NCBI RefSeq assembly: GCF_016464425.1
Contig: NZ_JADDKQ010000018.1
Coordinates: 38,073 to 102,072, forward strand
From: Actinotalea solisilvae
GTDB taxonomy: Bacteria > Actinomycetota > Actinomycetes > Actinomycetales > Cellulomonadaceae
Direction: 5' to 3'
Length of the DNA stretch: 64,000 bases
The translations under genes were made by a program, and so were the position numbers. Position 1 is the first letter of the stretch. Every line of letters starts with the position of its first letter. The notes under the pieces are model-generated. The model made no database searches and was not told the DNA's origin. It saw only the letters and a program-made list of their open reading frames with translations. Shown one piece after another: positions 27,302-36,821 of the stretch.

Positions 27302-28255
27302 TCAGCCCTTGACGGACCCCGCGAGCAGGCCGCGCACGAAGTAGCGCTGGAGGCCGAGGAACACGACCACGGGGATGACCATCGAGATGAACGCGCCGGC
27401 GGAGAGCAGGAACCAGTCGGACCCGCGCGAGCCGACCATCTCGGCGATCCGGACCGTCAGCGGGCGCTCCTCCGTGCCCGCGAACGTCAGGGCCACGAGC
27501 AGGTCGTTCCACACCCAGAGGAACTGGAAGATGGCGAACGAGGCGATCGCCGGCACGAGGAGCGGCAGCAGCACGCGGAAGAAGATCTTCACGTGGCCGG
27601 CGCCGTCCACCCGGGCCGCCTCGACGAGGGACGGCGGGATGTCCTTCATGAAGTTGTGCAGCAGGAAGATCGCGAGCGGCAGCGCGAAGATCGTGTGGGA
27701 GAGCCACACGGTCCAGAACGAGCCGTCGATGTCCCACGAGACGTACTGCTGCAGGAGCGGGATGAGCGTGATCTGGATCGGCACGATCTGCAGCGCGAAC
27801 ACCGCGACGAACAGGACGTTGCGACCCTTGAACTCGATCCACGCGAAGGCGTACGCCGCGAGCAGCGCGATGCTGATCGGGATGACGACGGCGGGCAGCG
27901 TGATCACGATCGTGTTGATGAACACGCCGGCGAGGTCGGTCTGGTTGCCGAACATCGCCTGCTCGTAGTTCGCGAGCGTGAACTCCGGCCGGCTGAACAC
28001 GTTCCACCAGCCGTTGTTGCGGATCTCCGCCTCGGGCCGGAACGACGTGATGAGGAGGCCGACCGTCGGCGTCGTCCAGAGCAGGGCGATGACGATGGCC
28101 GCGACCGTCGCCCACGGGGACGTGAGCTGCGTGGACGCGAGGCGTGCGCGGCGCGCGAGGGTCTTCTCGTCGGGCACGAGCGGGGACCGGGAACCGCCGA
28201 CCTCGCCGGGCTCGGACTTCGCGACGCCCTGGGGCGGGAGCGGGGTCGTCGTCAT
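27302..28255 (-). CDS. Sugar ABC transporter permease, MalG/AglG type
   Basis: A 317-residue inner-membrane permease of the CUT1 carbohydrate ABC class, with six helices after a soluble N-terminus of about 50 residues. The EAA loop that docks the ATPase reads VEAARVDGAGHVKIFFRVLLPLLVP, matching the family pattern EAA-x3-G. The end VRGLLAGSVKG is typical of MalG-type subunits. It is the last gene of the cluster; its ATG (28255) overlaps the stop of the preceding permease by 4 bases, so the two are translationally coupled. No ATPase gene is nearby; a shared MsiK-like ATPase elsewhere is likely, as is usual in actinobacteria. Confidence 0.92.
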   Translation of the reverse strand: MTTTPLPPQGVAKSEPGEVGGSRSPLVPDEKTLARRARLASTQLTSPWATVAAIVIALLWTTPTVGLLITSFRPEAEIRNNGWWNVFSRPEFTLANYEQAMFGNQTDLAGVFINTIVITLPAVVIPISIALLAAYAFAWIEFKGRNVLFVAVFALQIVPIQITLIPLLQQYVSWDIDGSFWTVWLSHTIFALPLAIFLLHNFMKDIPPSLVEAARVDGAGHVKIFFRVLLPLLVPAIASFAIFQFLWVWNDLLVALTFAGTEERPLTVRIAEMVGSRGSDWFLLSAGAFISMVIPVVVFLGLQRYFVRGLLAGSVKG

Positions 28256-29286
28256 CGGATCTCCTCCACCATGCGCATCTGCCGGACGTTGTAGATCACG
28301 AGCGGGATGACCAGGACGAACAGGATGACCGCGAGCGCGGCCCCCAGGCCCCGGTCGTTGATGCGGAAGCTCTGCGTGTAGAACTCGTTCGCGACGACCG
28401 AGGTCTCGAAGTTGCCGCCCGTCATCGTCCGGACGATGTCGAACACCTTGAGGGTGCCCATCGCGATGGTCGTCACGACCACCACGAGCGCGGGCCGGAT
28501 GCTGGGCACGGTGATGTGCCGGAACATCCCGAATCCGGCGAGGCCGTCGAGGCGCGCCGCCTCGACGATGTCGTCCGGGATCGCCTTGATGGAGGCGGAC
28601 AGCACGGTCATCGCGAACCCGGTCTGGATCCACACCATGACCGCGATGAGGAAGAACGTGTTGGCGGGGGCACCCAGGAGGAACTGCTGCGGCTCACCGC
28701 CCAGCCAGACGATCAGCTGGTTGAGCAGACCGGTCTGCTGGATGCCCTCCTGGTCAGGCTTGTACTCGTACACGAAGCGCCAGATGACCGACGCGCCCAC
28801 CATCGAGATCGCCATCGGCAGGAAGATCAGCGTCTTGGCCACCTTCTCGAACCGGGTGCGGTCGACGAGCACCGCGTAGACGAGGCCGATGAGGGTCGAG
28901 ACGACGGGCACGAGCAGCACCCAGAGCGCGGTGTTGCGCAGCACGATCTGGAACTGGTCCTGGCTGAACGCCGTGACGTAGTTGTCCAGGCCGACGAACT
29001 CCTGGCCGTTGCGGTTGTACAGCGACGTGTAGGTGGTCCGGATCGCCGGGTACACGAGCCCGAACACCAGGGCGAGCATCGCGGGGCCGATGAAGCCCAC
29101 CGTCACGAGCCATCGCGGCACCCGCTTGGGCTTGTCCACCGCGAACAGGATGGCGCCCATCACCGCCACGAAGAGCGCGATCACCACGAGCATGAGCAGG
29201 AGCTTGTGACCGGGTGTGGTCGCGTCGAGCATGAAGCTCGTGATCTCTCCGAACAGCCAGCTCAGGTATGTCGAGATGTAGTCCAC
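28252..29286 (-). CDS. Sugar ABC transporter permease, MalF/AglF type
   Basis: A 344-residue permease with eight hydrophobic segments and a soluble insert between helices (about residues 175-215). The EAA motif reads VEAARLDGLAGFGMFRHITVPSIRP. The length and N-terminal extra helices resemble AglF-like alpha-glucoside permeases. It starts with GTG at 29286, five bases after GGAGG. A strong 15-bp stem-loop separates it from the binding-protein gene and may lower its expression relative to that gene. Confidence 0.92.
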   Translation of the reverse strand: MDYISTYLSWLFGEITSFMLDATTPGHKLLLMLVVIALFVAVMGAILFAVDKPKRVPRWLVTVGFIGPAMLALVFGLVYPAIRTTYTSLYNRNGQEFVGLDNYVTAFSQDQFQIVLRNTALWVLLVPVVSTLIGLVYAVLVDRTRFEKVAKTLIFLPMAISMVGASVIWRFVYEYKPDQEGIQQTGLLNQLIVWLGGEPQQFLLGAPANTFFLIAVMVWIQTGFAMTVLSASIKAIPDDIVEAARLDGLAGFGMFRHITVPSIRPALVVVVTTIAMGTLKVFDIVRTMTGGNFETSVVANEFYTQSFRINDRGLGAALAVILFVLVIPLVIYNVRQMRMVEEIR

Positions 29287-29371
29287 ATCCGCCTCCCGTA
29301 CGACCTCGTCACGGCCCGGTTCGTCCGGGTCTGTCAGTCCGTCCCGCCACCGTAGCGCCGGAGCCGAACAC

Positions 29372-29408
29372 CCAGCAGGGGCCCGCGAGCTGTGCGGGCC
29401 CCTGCTGG
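29372..29408 (-). terminator. Intercistronic 15-bp stem-loop between binding protein and permease
   Basis: CCAGCAGGGGCCCGC (29372-29386) and its exact complement (29394-29408) flank a seven-base loop, GAGCTGT. It stands 33 bases after the binding-protein stop and 86 bases before the permease start. In binding-protein-dependent operons such hairpins protect the upstream mRNA and partly terminate, giving more binding protein than permease. Confidence 0.7.
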
Positions 29409-29441
29409 TCTCACTGCTGAGTCCTGGTCAGACGGGACGTG

Positions 29442-30827
29442 TCAGGACGCGGGCCAGGAGGCCTCGATCGCGTCCGCCACGTCCTGGCTGCTCTTGTCGG
29501 AGGCGACCCAGTTGACCATCTCGGTCCAGAAGGTCCCGGCACCGACGGCGCCCGGCATCAGGTCGGAGGCGTCGAAGCGGATGACGGTCTCCGGGTCACC
29601 GAGGATCGAGCTCGACAGCTTGTCGAAGTCGGTCGCGAGGTTGTCGATGTTCAGGCCGCTGTTGGCCGAGACCCAGCCGCCGCCCTCGGTGGCGATGGCC
29701 TTCTCGTTGGCCCACGTGTCGCTCGAGAGGAACTGCTGGAACGCGAGCACCTCGGGACGGTCGTCGAACGCCGCGACGAACTCGCCACCGCCGAGGACCG
29801 GCTTGTTGTCCGGGCTGATGGCCGGCAGGTAGAACGCGAAGACGTCGCCGTCCTCCGCCACCGTCGTGCCCTCGGGCCAGTTGTTCTGGTAGAAGTTCGC
29901 GGCACGGTGGAGGTAGCAGTTGCCGTCGAGGATCGGCAGGCCCGCGTCGGTCCAGGGCGTCGTGGCGATCGAGGTGACGTCGCCGAGCCCGCCGTTGACG
30001 TAGTCCGGGTTCTTGAGGATCTCACCGGCGATGTCGATGGCCTCGACGATCTGCGGGTCGTTGAACGGGATCTCGTGCGCGACCCACTGGTCGTACACGT
30101 CGGCGCCGGCGGAGCGCAGCACGACGTCCTCGATCCAGTCCGTGGCCGGCCAGCCCGTCGCGTCGCCGGACTCGATGCCCGCGCACCACGGCTTGCCACC
30201 GTCGGCGACGATCTGGTCGGAGAGGGCGATCATGTCGTCCCACGTCTGGGGGACCTCGTACCCGCCCTCCTCGAACGCGCTCGGGGAGTACCAGACGAAC
30301 GACTTCATGTTCGCACCCAGCGGCGGGGCGTAGAACGTGCCGTCGACGGTGCCGTAGTCCTTCCAGGACGGGGCGAAGAACTCGTCGACGTTGGCCTCGG
30401 TCTCCGCGGAGGCCGGGACGATGGCGTCGGGCGTGTCGCGGACGATCGTCTGCAGCAGGCCGGGCTGGGGGATGTACGCGATGTCGGGCGCGTTGCCCGC
30501 CTGGATGCGCACGAGGAGCTGGGCCTCGAACTCGCGCGAGCCCTCGTACGCGATGGTCGCGCCGGTGCACTCCTCGAACTTGTCGTAGGACTCCTCCTGG
30601 TCCGTCTGCTCCACGTCGACGATGGAGGTGTAGACGGAGACGGTGGTGCCGGACAGGTCGCCGTACTGCTCGTAGTCCTCGCAGCCCTCGGCGGCCGTGC
30701 CGCCGCCGTCGCCGCCGCCCGCGCCGTCGCCCTCGTCAGCCGGCATGCAGGCCGTGAGGGTCAGCGCCAGGGCGATGCCCCCGGCGGCTGCGGCCGCGAG
30801 ACCGCGGCTCCTAGTCGTGCTGGTCAT
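29442..30827 (-). CDS. Sugar ABC transporter substrate-binding lipoprotein
   Basis: A 461-residue extracytoplasmic binding protein with a lipoprotein signal peptide (lipobox LTAC at about residues 24-27), then a Gly/Asp-rich tether. The mature part is a type 1 periplasmic-binding fold of the AglE class (WKDYGTVDGTFYAPPLGANMKSFVWYSP, DDMIALSDQIVADGGKPWCAG). It likely binds an alpha-glucoside or similar oligosaccharide; that substrate is inferred from resemblance only. It starts with ATG at 30827 behind GGAGG, and is the first gene of the operon, directly downstream of the LacI-type operator. Confidence 0.92.
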   Translation of the reverse strand: MTSTTRSRGLAAAAAGGIALALTLTACMPADEGDGAGGGDGGGTAAEGCEDYEQYGDLSGTTVSVYTSIVDVEQTDQEESYDKFEECTGATIAYEGSREFEAQLLVRIQAGNAPDIAYIPQPGLLQTIVRDTPDAIVPASAETEANVDEFFAPSWKDYGTVDGTFYAPPLGANMKSFVWYSPSAFEEGGYEVPQTWDDMIALSDQIVADGGKPWCAGIESGDATGWPATDWIEDVVLRSAGADVYDQWVAHEIPFNDPQIVEAIDIAGEILKNPDYVNGGLGDVTSIATTPWTDAGLPILDGNCYLHRAANFYQNNWPEGTTVAEDGDVFAFYLPAISPDNKPVLGGGEFVAAFDDRPEVLAFQQFLSSDTWANEKAIATEGGGWVSANSGLNIDNLATDFDKLSSSILGDPETVIRFDASDLMPGAVGAGTFWTEMVNWVASDKSSQDVADAIEASWPAS

Positions 30828-30916
30828 CAGGTTCCTCCACGTCGTTGTGAGGCGCTCGCCCCGGTTCGCACCCGTCTCGCGTCGCAGCGGCTAGCTGCCT
30901 CGGGCACCACCCGCCA

Positions 30917-30930
30917 TGCAAGCGCTTGCA
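30917..30930. promoter_or_regulatory. LacI-family operator, perfect palindrome TGCAAGCGCTTGCA
   Basis: This 14-bp palindrome has the central CG typical of LacI/GalR operators and lies 90 bases upstream of the binding-protein start. A further half-site TGCAAGC begins at 30941. The 291-base space (30828-31118) between the binding-protein and LacI genes otherwise shows only a possible promoter near 30975-30995 (relatively AT-rich). Confidence 0.8.
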
Positions 30931-31118
30931 GGCCCGCGCGTGCAAGCCGTACGGGCCACGGGCCGAGCACGGGCCAATAACGATCGTGTAACGCGAGGAC
31001 CCCGGGATCCCCCGTTCGGCGGGTGACACGTGTCGACCGACGAGCCCTGCGCTGCCCGGCACTCCGCGCACCGCGCCCGACAGGGCGTGTCCCGACGCGC
31101 CTCGAAGGGCCGTGCGGG

Positions 31119-32135
31119 TCACGCCGGACGCGCCGGGGCCGGGCCGGTCGACCCCCGGTCCACCAGGACCGTGCCCACGACCGTCGTCCGCTCGGGCGAC
31201 CGCCCGTCGATCATGTCGAGCACGAGCCGCGCGGCCATCGCCCCCTGCATCGCGGCGGGCTGCGCCATCGTCGTGAGGCCGACAAGCTCGCCGAGGTCGT
31301 GCCCGTCCACCCCGATCACCGAGACGTCGTCGGGCACGCGCCGCCCGGCCTCGCGCAGCGCGAGGATCGCCCCCATCGCCATCTCGTCCGAGGACGCGAA
31401 CACCGCGGTGACGTCGGGCACGCGCGCCAGCAGGTCGCGCATGGACTCCCGACCGCCCTCGACGTCGAAGTGCCCGTACGCCTCGAGCGCGGGGTCCGCC
31501 ACGATGCCGGCGTCGGCCAGGGCCTGCCGCCAGCCCGCCGCGCGCTCCACGGGCGGTGACGAGGGCGCGTCGTCGTCGGGCGCGCCCGTGATGTGCGCGA
31601 TCCGGCGGTGGCCCAGGCTGACGAGGTGCTGCGTGGCCGCGCGCGCGGTCGCGCGGTCGTCGAGCCGGACGGTCACCTGGCCGTAGCCGCCCCAGCCGAT
31701 GCACACGAGCGGGTGCCCGAGCGCCAGCAGACCACCGATCTCGTCCTCGCCGAGCGGCAGGCCGACGACCAGCACGCCGTCGACGCGCCGGCGCAGCACG
31801 CCCGCGTCCAGGCGGGGCCGCCCGTCGCGGCGGCGGCCGTCGAACGTGTAGAGCAGCACGTCGAAACCCTGGCTGCGCAGGGTGCGCTCGGCGCCCTCGA
31901 TGACGTTCGAGAAGTACCAGCGGTTGACGTACGGGCTGATCAGGCCGATGGCGCGCGTCCGGCCCGAGGCCAGGCTCGCGGCGGACGGCGACGCGACGTA
32001 GCCGAGCTCGGCCGCCGCGGTCCGCACGCGGTCGCGCGTCGACGGCGTGACGTTGGGCAGGTCGCGCAGCGCTCGGGACACCGTCGCCGTCGAGACGCCG
32101 GCGGCGCGGGCCACGTCCTCGATTCCTGCCGCCAT
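31119..32135 (-). CDS. LacI-family repressor of the adjacent sugar importer
   Basis: A 338-residue LacI/GalR regulator. The N-terminal helix-turn-helix is IEDVARAAGVSTATVSRALR with hinge region following (ELGYVASPSAASLASGRT), and the rest is a periplasmic-binding-like effector domain (VDGVLVVGLPLG, GHRRIAHITG, VTAVFASSDEMAMGAI, PDDVSVIGVDGHD). The effector is presumably the imported sugar. The start is ATG at 32135, directly before the conserved AGIEDVARAAG; a longer frame adds 38 unconserved residues. It lies upstream of the ABC genes on the same strand, separated by the operator region. Confidence 0.92.
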   Translation of the reverse strand: MAAGIEDVARAAGVSTATVSRALRDLPNVTPSTRDRVRTAAAELGYVASPSAASLASGRTRAIGLISPYVNRWYFSNVIEGAERTLRSQGFDVLLYTFDGRRRDGRPRLDAGVLRRRVDGVLVVGLPLGEDEIGGLLALGHPLVCIGWGGYGQVTVRLDDRATARAATQHLVSLGHRRIAHITGAPDDDAPSSPPVERAAGWRQALADAGIVADPALEAYGHFDVEGGRESMRDLLARVPDVTAVFASSDEMAMGAILALREAGRRVPDDVSVIGVDGHDLGELVGLTTMAQPAAMQGAMAARLVLDMIDGRSPERTTVVGTVLVDRGSTGPAPARPA

Positions 32136-32252
32136 GGCCGGATTGTGCTCCCTCGCGGGTGCAGGGGTCCACCGTGGCGAGCCGGCAGGTCGCCCGTCCT
32201 CCCACCCGTTCCCACGCGGCTCCCACGCGCGCGCCGCGCGAGCGGGCACGCG

Positions 32253-33104
32253 TCAGCCGACGTCGGCCGCCACGATCGAGTGCAGCACGGCCGCGGCGCC
32301 GTCCTCGTCGACCGTGCCCGTGACCTCGTCCGCGGCCTCGCGGACCGGGACCTCGGCGTGGCCCATCGCGACCCCGCGCGCGGCCCAGCGGAGCATCGCG
32401 ACGTCGTTGCTCCCGTCGCCGATCGCGACCGTGCGCGTCGGGGCGACGTCGAGCAGCCCGCGCACGCGCTCGAGGGCGCTGGCCTTCGTGACGCCCTCGG
32501 GCGCGACGTCCATCCAGGCCGTCCAGCCGATCGCGTAGGTCACGTCCGCGAGCCCGCACCGCGCGACCAGGTCGTGGAACTCCTGGCTCGTGTGCCCCGG
32601 GCTGCGGACCACGAGCCGCGTGACGTGGCGCGAGACGAGGTCGTCGAGGTCGACGACCTCGTGCCGGCCGCTCAGCTCCCCCTCCGGGAACAGCTTGTTC
32701 ATCCGGAAGCCGACGCCGACCTCCTCGACCGCGAGGTACGCGTCGGGGAACTCGCGCGCCATGAGCCGCAGGGCCGGCCCGGGGTCGAACGTCACGACCT
32801 CGTCGAGCTCGTACCCGCCCGGCAGGGCCGGGTCGAGGCGCACGGTGACGGAGCCGTTGGAGCACACCGCGAAGCCCCGGTCGATGCCGAGCTCCTGCGC
32901 GACGGGCACCGTCGCGTGCAGCGACCGCCCGGTCGCGAGCACGACGTGGTGGCCCGCCGCGTGCACCGCCGCGACGGCGTCGCGGACGGGGGCGCGCAGG
33001 TCCCCCGCGTAGGTCAGCAGCGTCCCGTCGAGGTCGAGCGCGACGAGCCGCGCGAGCCCGTCGAGCTCGGGCCGCCCGCCGGCGCCCCCTGCCGCAGCCG
33101 TCAC
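32253..33104 (-). CDS. HAD-superfamily (Cof/IIB) sugar-phosphate phosphatase
   Basis: A 283-residue phosphatase of HAD subfamily IIB. Motif I is [13 protein letters not shown] with the nucleophile Asp, motif II is LATGRS, motif III is the conserved Lys in EGVTKASAL, and motif IV is [14 protein letters not shown]2B cap is inferred between motifs II and III. Such Cof-like enzymes dephosphorylate sugar phosphates and pyridoxal phosphate. It starts with GTG at 33104, which overlaps the serS stop by 4 bases (GTGA), so it is translated together with serS. Confidence 0.88.
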   Translation of the reverse strand: MTAAAGGAGGRPELDGLARLVALDLDGTLLTYAGDLRAPVRDAVAAVHAAGHHVVLATGRSLHATVPVAQELGIDRGFAVCSNGSVTVRLDPALPGGYELDEVVTFDPGPALRLMAREFPDAYLAVEEVGVGFRMNKLFPEGELSGRHEVVDLDDLVSRHVTRLVVRSPGHTSQEFHDLVARCGLADVTYAIGWTAWMDVAPEGVTKASALERVRGLLDVAPTRTVAIGDGSNDVAMLRWAARGVAMGHAEVPVREAADEVTGTVDEDGAAAVLHSIVAADVG

Positions 33105-34387
33105 GCGCCCGCCGGCCGGAGCACGTCGAGGCCGCCCAGGTACGGGCGCAGGCCCTCGGGGACGCGGACGGAGCCGTCCGCCTGCTGGTGGTTCTCGAGG
33201 ATCGCGACGATCCAGCGCGTCGTGCCGAGCGTGCCGTTGAGCGTCGCGGCCGCGCGCGTCTCGCCCGTGGCCGTCCGCTCCCGCACGCCGAGGCGGCGGG
33301 CCTGGAAGGTCGTGCAGTCCGACGTCGACGTCAGCTCGAGCCAGCGCTGCTGGCTCGGCAGCCACGCCTCGCAGTCGTACTTGCGCGCGGCGCTCGAACC
33401 CAGGTCGCCCGCCGCCGTGTCGATGACGCGGTACGGCACCTCGACGAGGCCGAGCATCTCCTCCTCGAGCGCGAGGAGCCGCTCGTGCTCCGCGCGCGAC
33501 TCGTCGGCGCTCGCGTAGACGAACATCTCGACCTTGTGGAACTGGTGCACGCGGATGATGCCGCGCGTGTCCTTGCCGTACGAGCCGGCCTCGCGCCGGT
33601 AGCAGGCCGACCAGCCCGCGTAGCGGACCGGGCCGCCCTGTAGGTCGAGGATCTCGTCCGCGTGGTAGCCCGCGAGCGCGACCTCCGACGTGCCGACGAG
33701 GTAGAGGTCGTCGGCCTCGAGCCGGTAGATCTCGTCGGCGTGCGCGCCGAGGAAGCCCGTGCCGCGCATGATCTCGGGCTTGACCAGGGTCGGCGTGATC
33801 ATGGGCGTGAAGCCGGCCGCGCTCGCGCGGTCCATGGCTGCGTTGAGCAGTGCGAGCTCGAGCCGCGCCCCGATGCCCGTGAGGTAGTAGAACCGCGCAC
33901 CCGAGACCTTGGCGCCGCGCTCGGTGTCGATCGCGCCGAGCAGCTCGCCGAGCTCGAGGTGGTCGCGCACCCGGAAGTCCGGGCCGTACTCGGCCGCGAG
34001 GTCGCGGGGGGTGCCGACGTGCTTGAGCACGACGTAGTCGTCCTCGCCGCCCGCCGGGACGCCGTCGTGCACGACGTTGCTGATCCGCCACAGGACGGCG
34101 TCGAGCTCGGCGGCCGCCGCGTCGGCGTCGGCGCCCAAGGCCTTGACCTGCTCGGCGAGCCCCTTGGCCCGCGCGAGCAGCGCGGCCTTCTCCTCGCCCT
34201 TCGCCTGCGCGACCTCCTTGCCGAGCGACTTCTGCTCGGCGCGGAGCCGCTCGAAGTCGGTCTGCGCGGCGCGGCGGCGCTCGTCGAGCGCGAGCGCGGT
34301 GTCGACGAGGGAGGGGTCGTCACCGCGCAGCGTCTGGCTCGTGCGGACGGCGTCGGGGGTGTCCCTCAGGAGGCGCAGGTCGATCAC
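33101..34387 (-). CDS. serS: Seryl-tRNA synthetase
   Basis: A 428-residue class II aminoacyl-tRNA synthetase that charges tRNA-Ser. It begins [15 protein letters not shown], with the long antiparallel coiled-coil arm (residues about 30-100) that recognises the long variable arm of tRNA-Ser. Motif 2 lies in [21 protein letters not shown]; motif 3 lies in [18 protein letters not shown], and ends with the Arg that binds ATP. The start is GTG at 34387; the in-frame extension upstream is unconserved. The downstream HAD gene is translationally coupled. Two tRNA-Ser genes are in the same window but far away. No T-box leader was found. Confidence 0.97.
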   Translation of the reverse strand: MIDLRLLRDTPDAVRTSQTLRGDDPSLVDTALALDERRRAAQTDFERLRAEQKSLGKEVAQAKGEEKAALLARAKGLAEQVKALGADADAAAAELDAVLWRISNVVHDGVPAGGEDDYVVLKHVGTPRDLAAEYGPDFRVRDHLELGELLGAIDTERGAKVSGARFYYLTGIGARLELALLNAAMDRASAAGFTPMITPTLVKPEIMRGTGFLGAHADEIYRLEADDLYLVGTSEVALAGYHADEILDLQGGPVRYAGWSACYRREAGSYGKDTRGIIRVHQFHKVEMFVYASADESRAEHERLLALEEEMLGLVEVPYRVIDTAAGDLGSSAARKYDCEAWLPSQQRWLELTSTSDCTTFQARRLGVRERTATGETRAAATLNGTLGTTRWIVAILENHQQADGSVRVPEGLRPYLGGLDVLRPAGA

Positions 34388-34492
34388 CGGACGAGGGTAC
34401 CCAGGCGCGCGAGGTGGCGTCCGGCGCGCGGCCCCGACGGTGCGCCGGGCGTTCGATCGGTGGGATGCGCCCGCGGGCAATACGGTTCAGCC

Positions 34493-35695
34493 ATGACGTG
34501 GGCTGGATGGCTGAGCATCGCCGTGGCCGTGGTGGCCCTCGTGGCCGTCGCGGCCCTGTGGATCGCCGTGCAGAACCGCCGCACGCTGGCCGGGCGCGGC
34601 GCGACGGGCGGCGGCTCGGTCGCGGGCACAGGGAGCGCCGGCACGGCCGCGGCCGAGGGCGCTGACGCGACGCACGCACAGGTCGCGTTCGTCGCGAACC
34701 CGACCAAGCCCGGAGTGCCCGAGCTGCGGGACGCGGCCGTCCGCGCCTGCGCGGCGCGGTACCTGCCCGAGCCGCTGTGGTTCGACACGACCGAGGACGA
34801 CCCGGGCATCGGCCAGGCTCGGGACGCCGTCGAGCAGGGTGCGCAGGTCGTCATCGCCGTCGGCGGCGACGGGACGGTGCGCGCGGTCGCGGAGGGCCTC
34901 GTGGGCACCGGGCGCGCGATGGCGATCGTGCCGCAGGGCACGGGCAACCTCCTGGCGCGCAACCTCGACCTGCCCATCGACGACCTCGAGGCGCAGCTGC
35001 GGATCGCGCTCACGGGCACCGACAAGCCGATCGACGTCGGCTGGCTCACCGTCGTGCGCGACGAGGCGCACGTGAGCGACGACATCGCGGAGGCCGACCC
35101 CGAGGCGGTGCGGCCGCAGGAGACCCCGCCCGATGCCGACGAGCTCCCGCGCGACCACATCTTCCTCGTCATGGCCGGCCTCGGCTTCGACGCGGCGATC
35201 GTCGGCGACGCCGACGAGGAGCTCAAGGCGAAGATGGGCTGGGTCGCGTACTTCGTCGCGGCCATGCGCCACCTGCGCGGTGGCCGGATGCGGCTCGAGA
35301 TCGCCTACGACGACCAGGGGTGGCACCGGGCCCGCCTGCGCAGCCTCATCTTCGGCAACGTCGGCAAGCTGCCCGGCGGCATCACGCTGCTGCCGGACGC
35401 CGTGATCGACGACGGCTGGATGGACATCGGCGCGATCGACACGCGGGGCGGGCTCGCGGGGTGGACGCAGCTGCTCGGCGAGGTCGCGATCCAGCGCTAC
35501 GGGCTGCGGACCGACCTGCCCAACAAGATCGGCAAGATCGAGCACCAGCGCGTGCGGCAGGCCCGCGTCCGGACGCGCGAACCGCAGCCCGTCCAGGTCG
35601 ACGGCGACACGATCGGCGACGTGCTGGAGGTCGCGGCGCGGGTCGAGCGGCACGCGCTCCTCGTCCGGGTCGACGGCACCGCGCCCTCGTCCTGA
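34493..35695 (+). CDS. Diacylglycerol-kinase-like lipid kinase, membrane-anchored
   Basis: A 400-residue protein with an N-terminal membrane helix (about residues 5-26), a Gly/Ala-rich linker, and a DAGK catalytic domain (about 65-400). The nucleotide-binding motif is AVGGDGTVRAVAEGL, followed by PQGTGNLLARNL and later GLGFDAAIV. It probably phosphorylates diacylglycerol or a related lipid, recycling it into phospholipid and lipoglycan synthesis. It starts with ATG at 34493, divergent from serS. Its stop codon is inside the shared terminator with pheA. Confidence 0.88.
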   Translation: MTWAGWLSIAVAVVALVAVAALWIAVQNRRTLAGRGATGGGSVAGTGSAGTAAAEGADATHAQVAFVANPTKPGVPELRDAAVRACAARYLPEPLWFDTTEDDPGIGQARDAVEQGAQVVIAVGGDGTVRAVAEGLVGTGRAMAIVPQGTGNLLARNLDLPIDDLEAQLRIALTGTDKPIDVGWLTVVRDEAHVSDDIAEADPEAVRPQETPPDADELPRDHIFLVMAGLGFDAAIVGDADEELKAKMGWVAYFVAAMRHLRGGRMRLEIAYDDQGWHRARLRSLIFGNVGKLPGGITLLPDAVIDDGWMDIGAIDTRGGLAGWTQLLGEVAIQRYGLRTDLPNKIGKIEHQRVRQARVRTREPQPVQVDGDTIGDVLEVAARVERHALLVRVDGTAPSS

Positions 35696-35733
35696 CCCCT
35701 CGCCCAGGCCCGGCAGGTCGGTCCAGGGGTCAG
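35692..35733. terminator. Bidirectional terminator containing both stop codons
   Basis: CTGACCCCT (35692-35700) and AGGGGTCAG (35725-35733) form a 9-bp stem. The stop codon of the lipid kinase (35693-35695) lies in the left arm and the stop of pheA (35730-35732) in the right arm, so the same stem ends both convergent genes. Confidence 0.65.
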
Positions 35734-36689
35734 TGCGCGCGGCCCTCGCGCAGCGCCGTGAGCCAGGTCCGGGCCGCGCGGAAGTCGGCGTCGGACGTGC
35801 CCGGGCGCACGTCGCCGTGCGGCGCGTCGACGCGCGGGTAGGAGCCGAGGAACCGCACGTGCGGGCAGACGCGGTGCAGCCCCATGAGGGCCTCCGCCAC
35901 GCGCTCGTCCTCGACGTGCCCCTCCGCGTCCATGGAGAAGGAGTACCGGCCGAGCGAGTCCCCGATGGGCCGGGACTCGATGCGGGACAGGTTCACGCCG
36001 CGCGTCGCGAGCTGCTCGAGCATCTCGAGCAGGGCGCCGGCCTGGTTGCTCGGCAGGTGCACGACGAGCGTGGTCTTGTCCGAGCCGGTGCGCGGCGGCA
36101 CCGGGCCCGGCGGGCCGACGACGACGAACCGCGTCACCGCGTGGGGGTTGTCGGCGACCGCCTGCGCGAGCGGCGCGAGGCCGTAGTGCTCGACGGCGGG
36201 CGGCGGGACCAGCGCGGCGTCGAAGCCGACCGGGTCGCCCGACCCCGCGAGGAGCGCCGCGGGCGCCGTGTTCGACGTCGCCGGCACGTGCACGACGCCC
36301 GGGAGGTGCGCGGCGAGCCACCGCCGGCACTGGGCCCAGGCGTGCGGGTGGGCGGCCACGCGCCGGACGTCGCCGATCGCCGTGCCGGGGCGTCCGGCCA
36401 GCACGAACCCGACGGGCACCAGCACCTCGCCGAGGATCATCAGCGGGTCCCCGGTGGCGAGCGTGTCGAGCACCGCGGACACGCCGCCCTCGACGGAGTT
36501 CTCGATCGCGACCACGGCCCGGTCCGCGTGGCCCGAGCGCACCGCCTCGATCGCCGCGACGACGTCGACCTGCGGGAGGTAGGTGGCCTCCTCGGGCGTG
36601 ACGACCTGGCGCAGGGCCGCCTCGGTGAACGTGCCCGCCGGGCCGAGGTACGCGTAGCGCGGCCGGTCGGCGCCCTGGTGAGCGGTCAT
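35730..36689 (-). CDS. pheA: Prephenate dehydratase with ACT domain
   Basis: A 319-residue monofunctional prephenate dehydratase for phenylalanine synthesis. The catalytic domain (residues about 10-195) opens YAYLGPAGTFTEAAL and holds AVVAIENSVEGGVSAVLDTL and the active-site stretch TSNTAPAALLA. The ACT regulatory domain (about 205-290) includes TLVVHLPSNQAGALLEMLEQLATRGVNLSRIESRPIGDSLGRYSFSMDAEGH, giving the ESRP motif that binds phenylalanine. Feedback inhibition by phenylalanine is expected. It starts with ATG at 36689, and no chorismate mutase domain is fused. Confidence 0.95.
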   Translation of the reverse strand: MTAHQGADRPRYAYLGPAGTFTEAALRQVVTPEEATYLPQVDVVAAIEAVRSGHADRAVVAIENSVEGGVSAVLDTLATGDPLMILGEVLVPVGFVLAGRPGTAIGDVRRVAAHPHAWAQCRRWLAAHLPGVVHVPATSNTAPAALLAGSGDPVGFDAALVPPPAVEHYGLAPLAQAVADNPHAVTRFVVVGPPGPVPPRTGSDKTTLVVHLPSNQAGALLEMLEQLATRGVNLSRIESRPIGDSLGRYSFSMDAEGHVEDERVAEALMGLHRVCPHVRFLGSYPRVDAPHGDVRPGTSDADFRAARTWLTALREGRAH

Positions 36690-36821
36690 CGGTGCTCCCT
36701 CCGGGGCGTCGTGCGGAGACGGTGCGCGCGTCCTGTGCAGGTCCGTCGGGACCCTGTGCCGATCGTCCGCCGACGTGCCGCCGGCGCGGGGCCGATCGTA
36801 GTGCGCCCCTAGGCTGGACCG

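Noticed and set aside
34388..34492. A T-box leader upstream of serS
   Set aside because: No T-box sequence, specifier loop or terminator is visible in the 105 bases before the gene.
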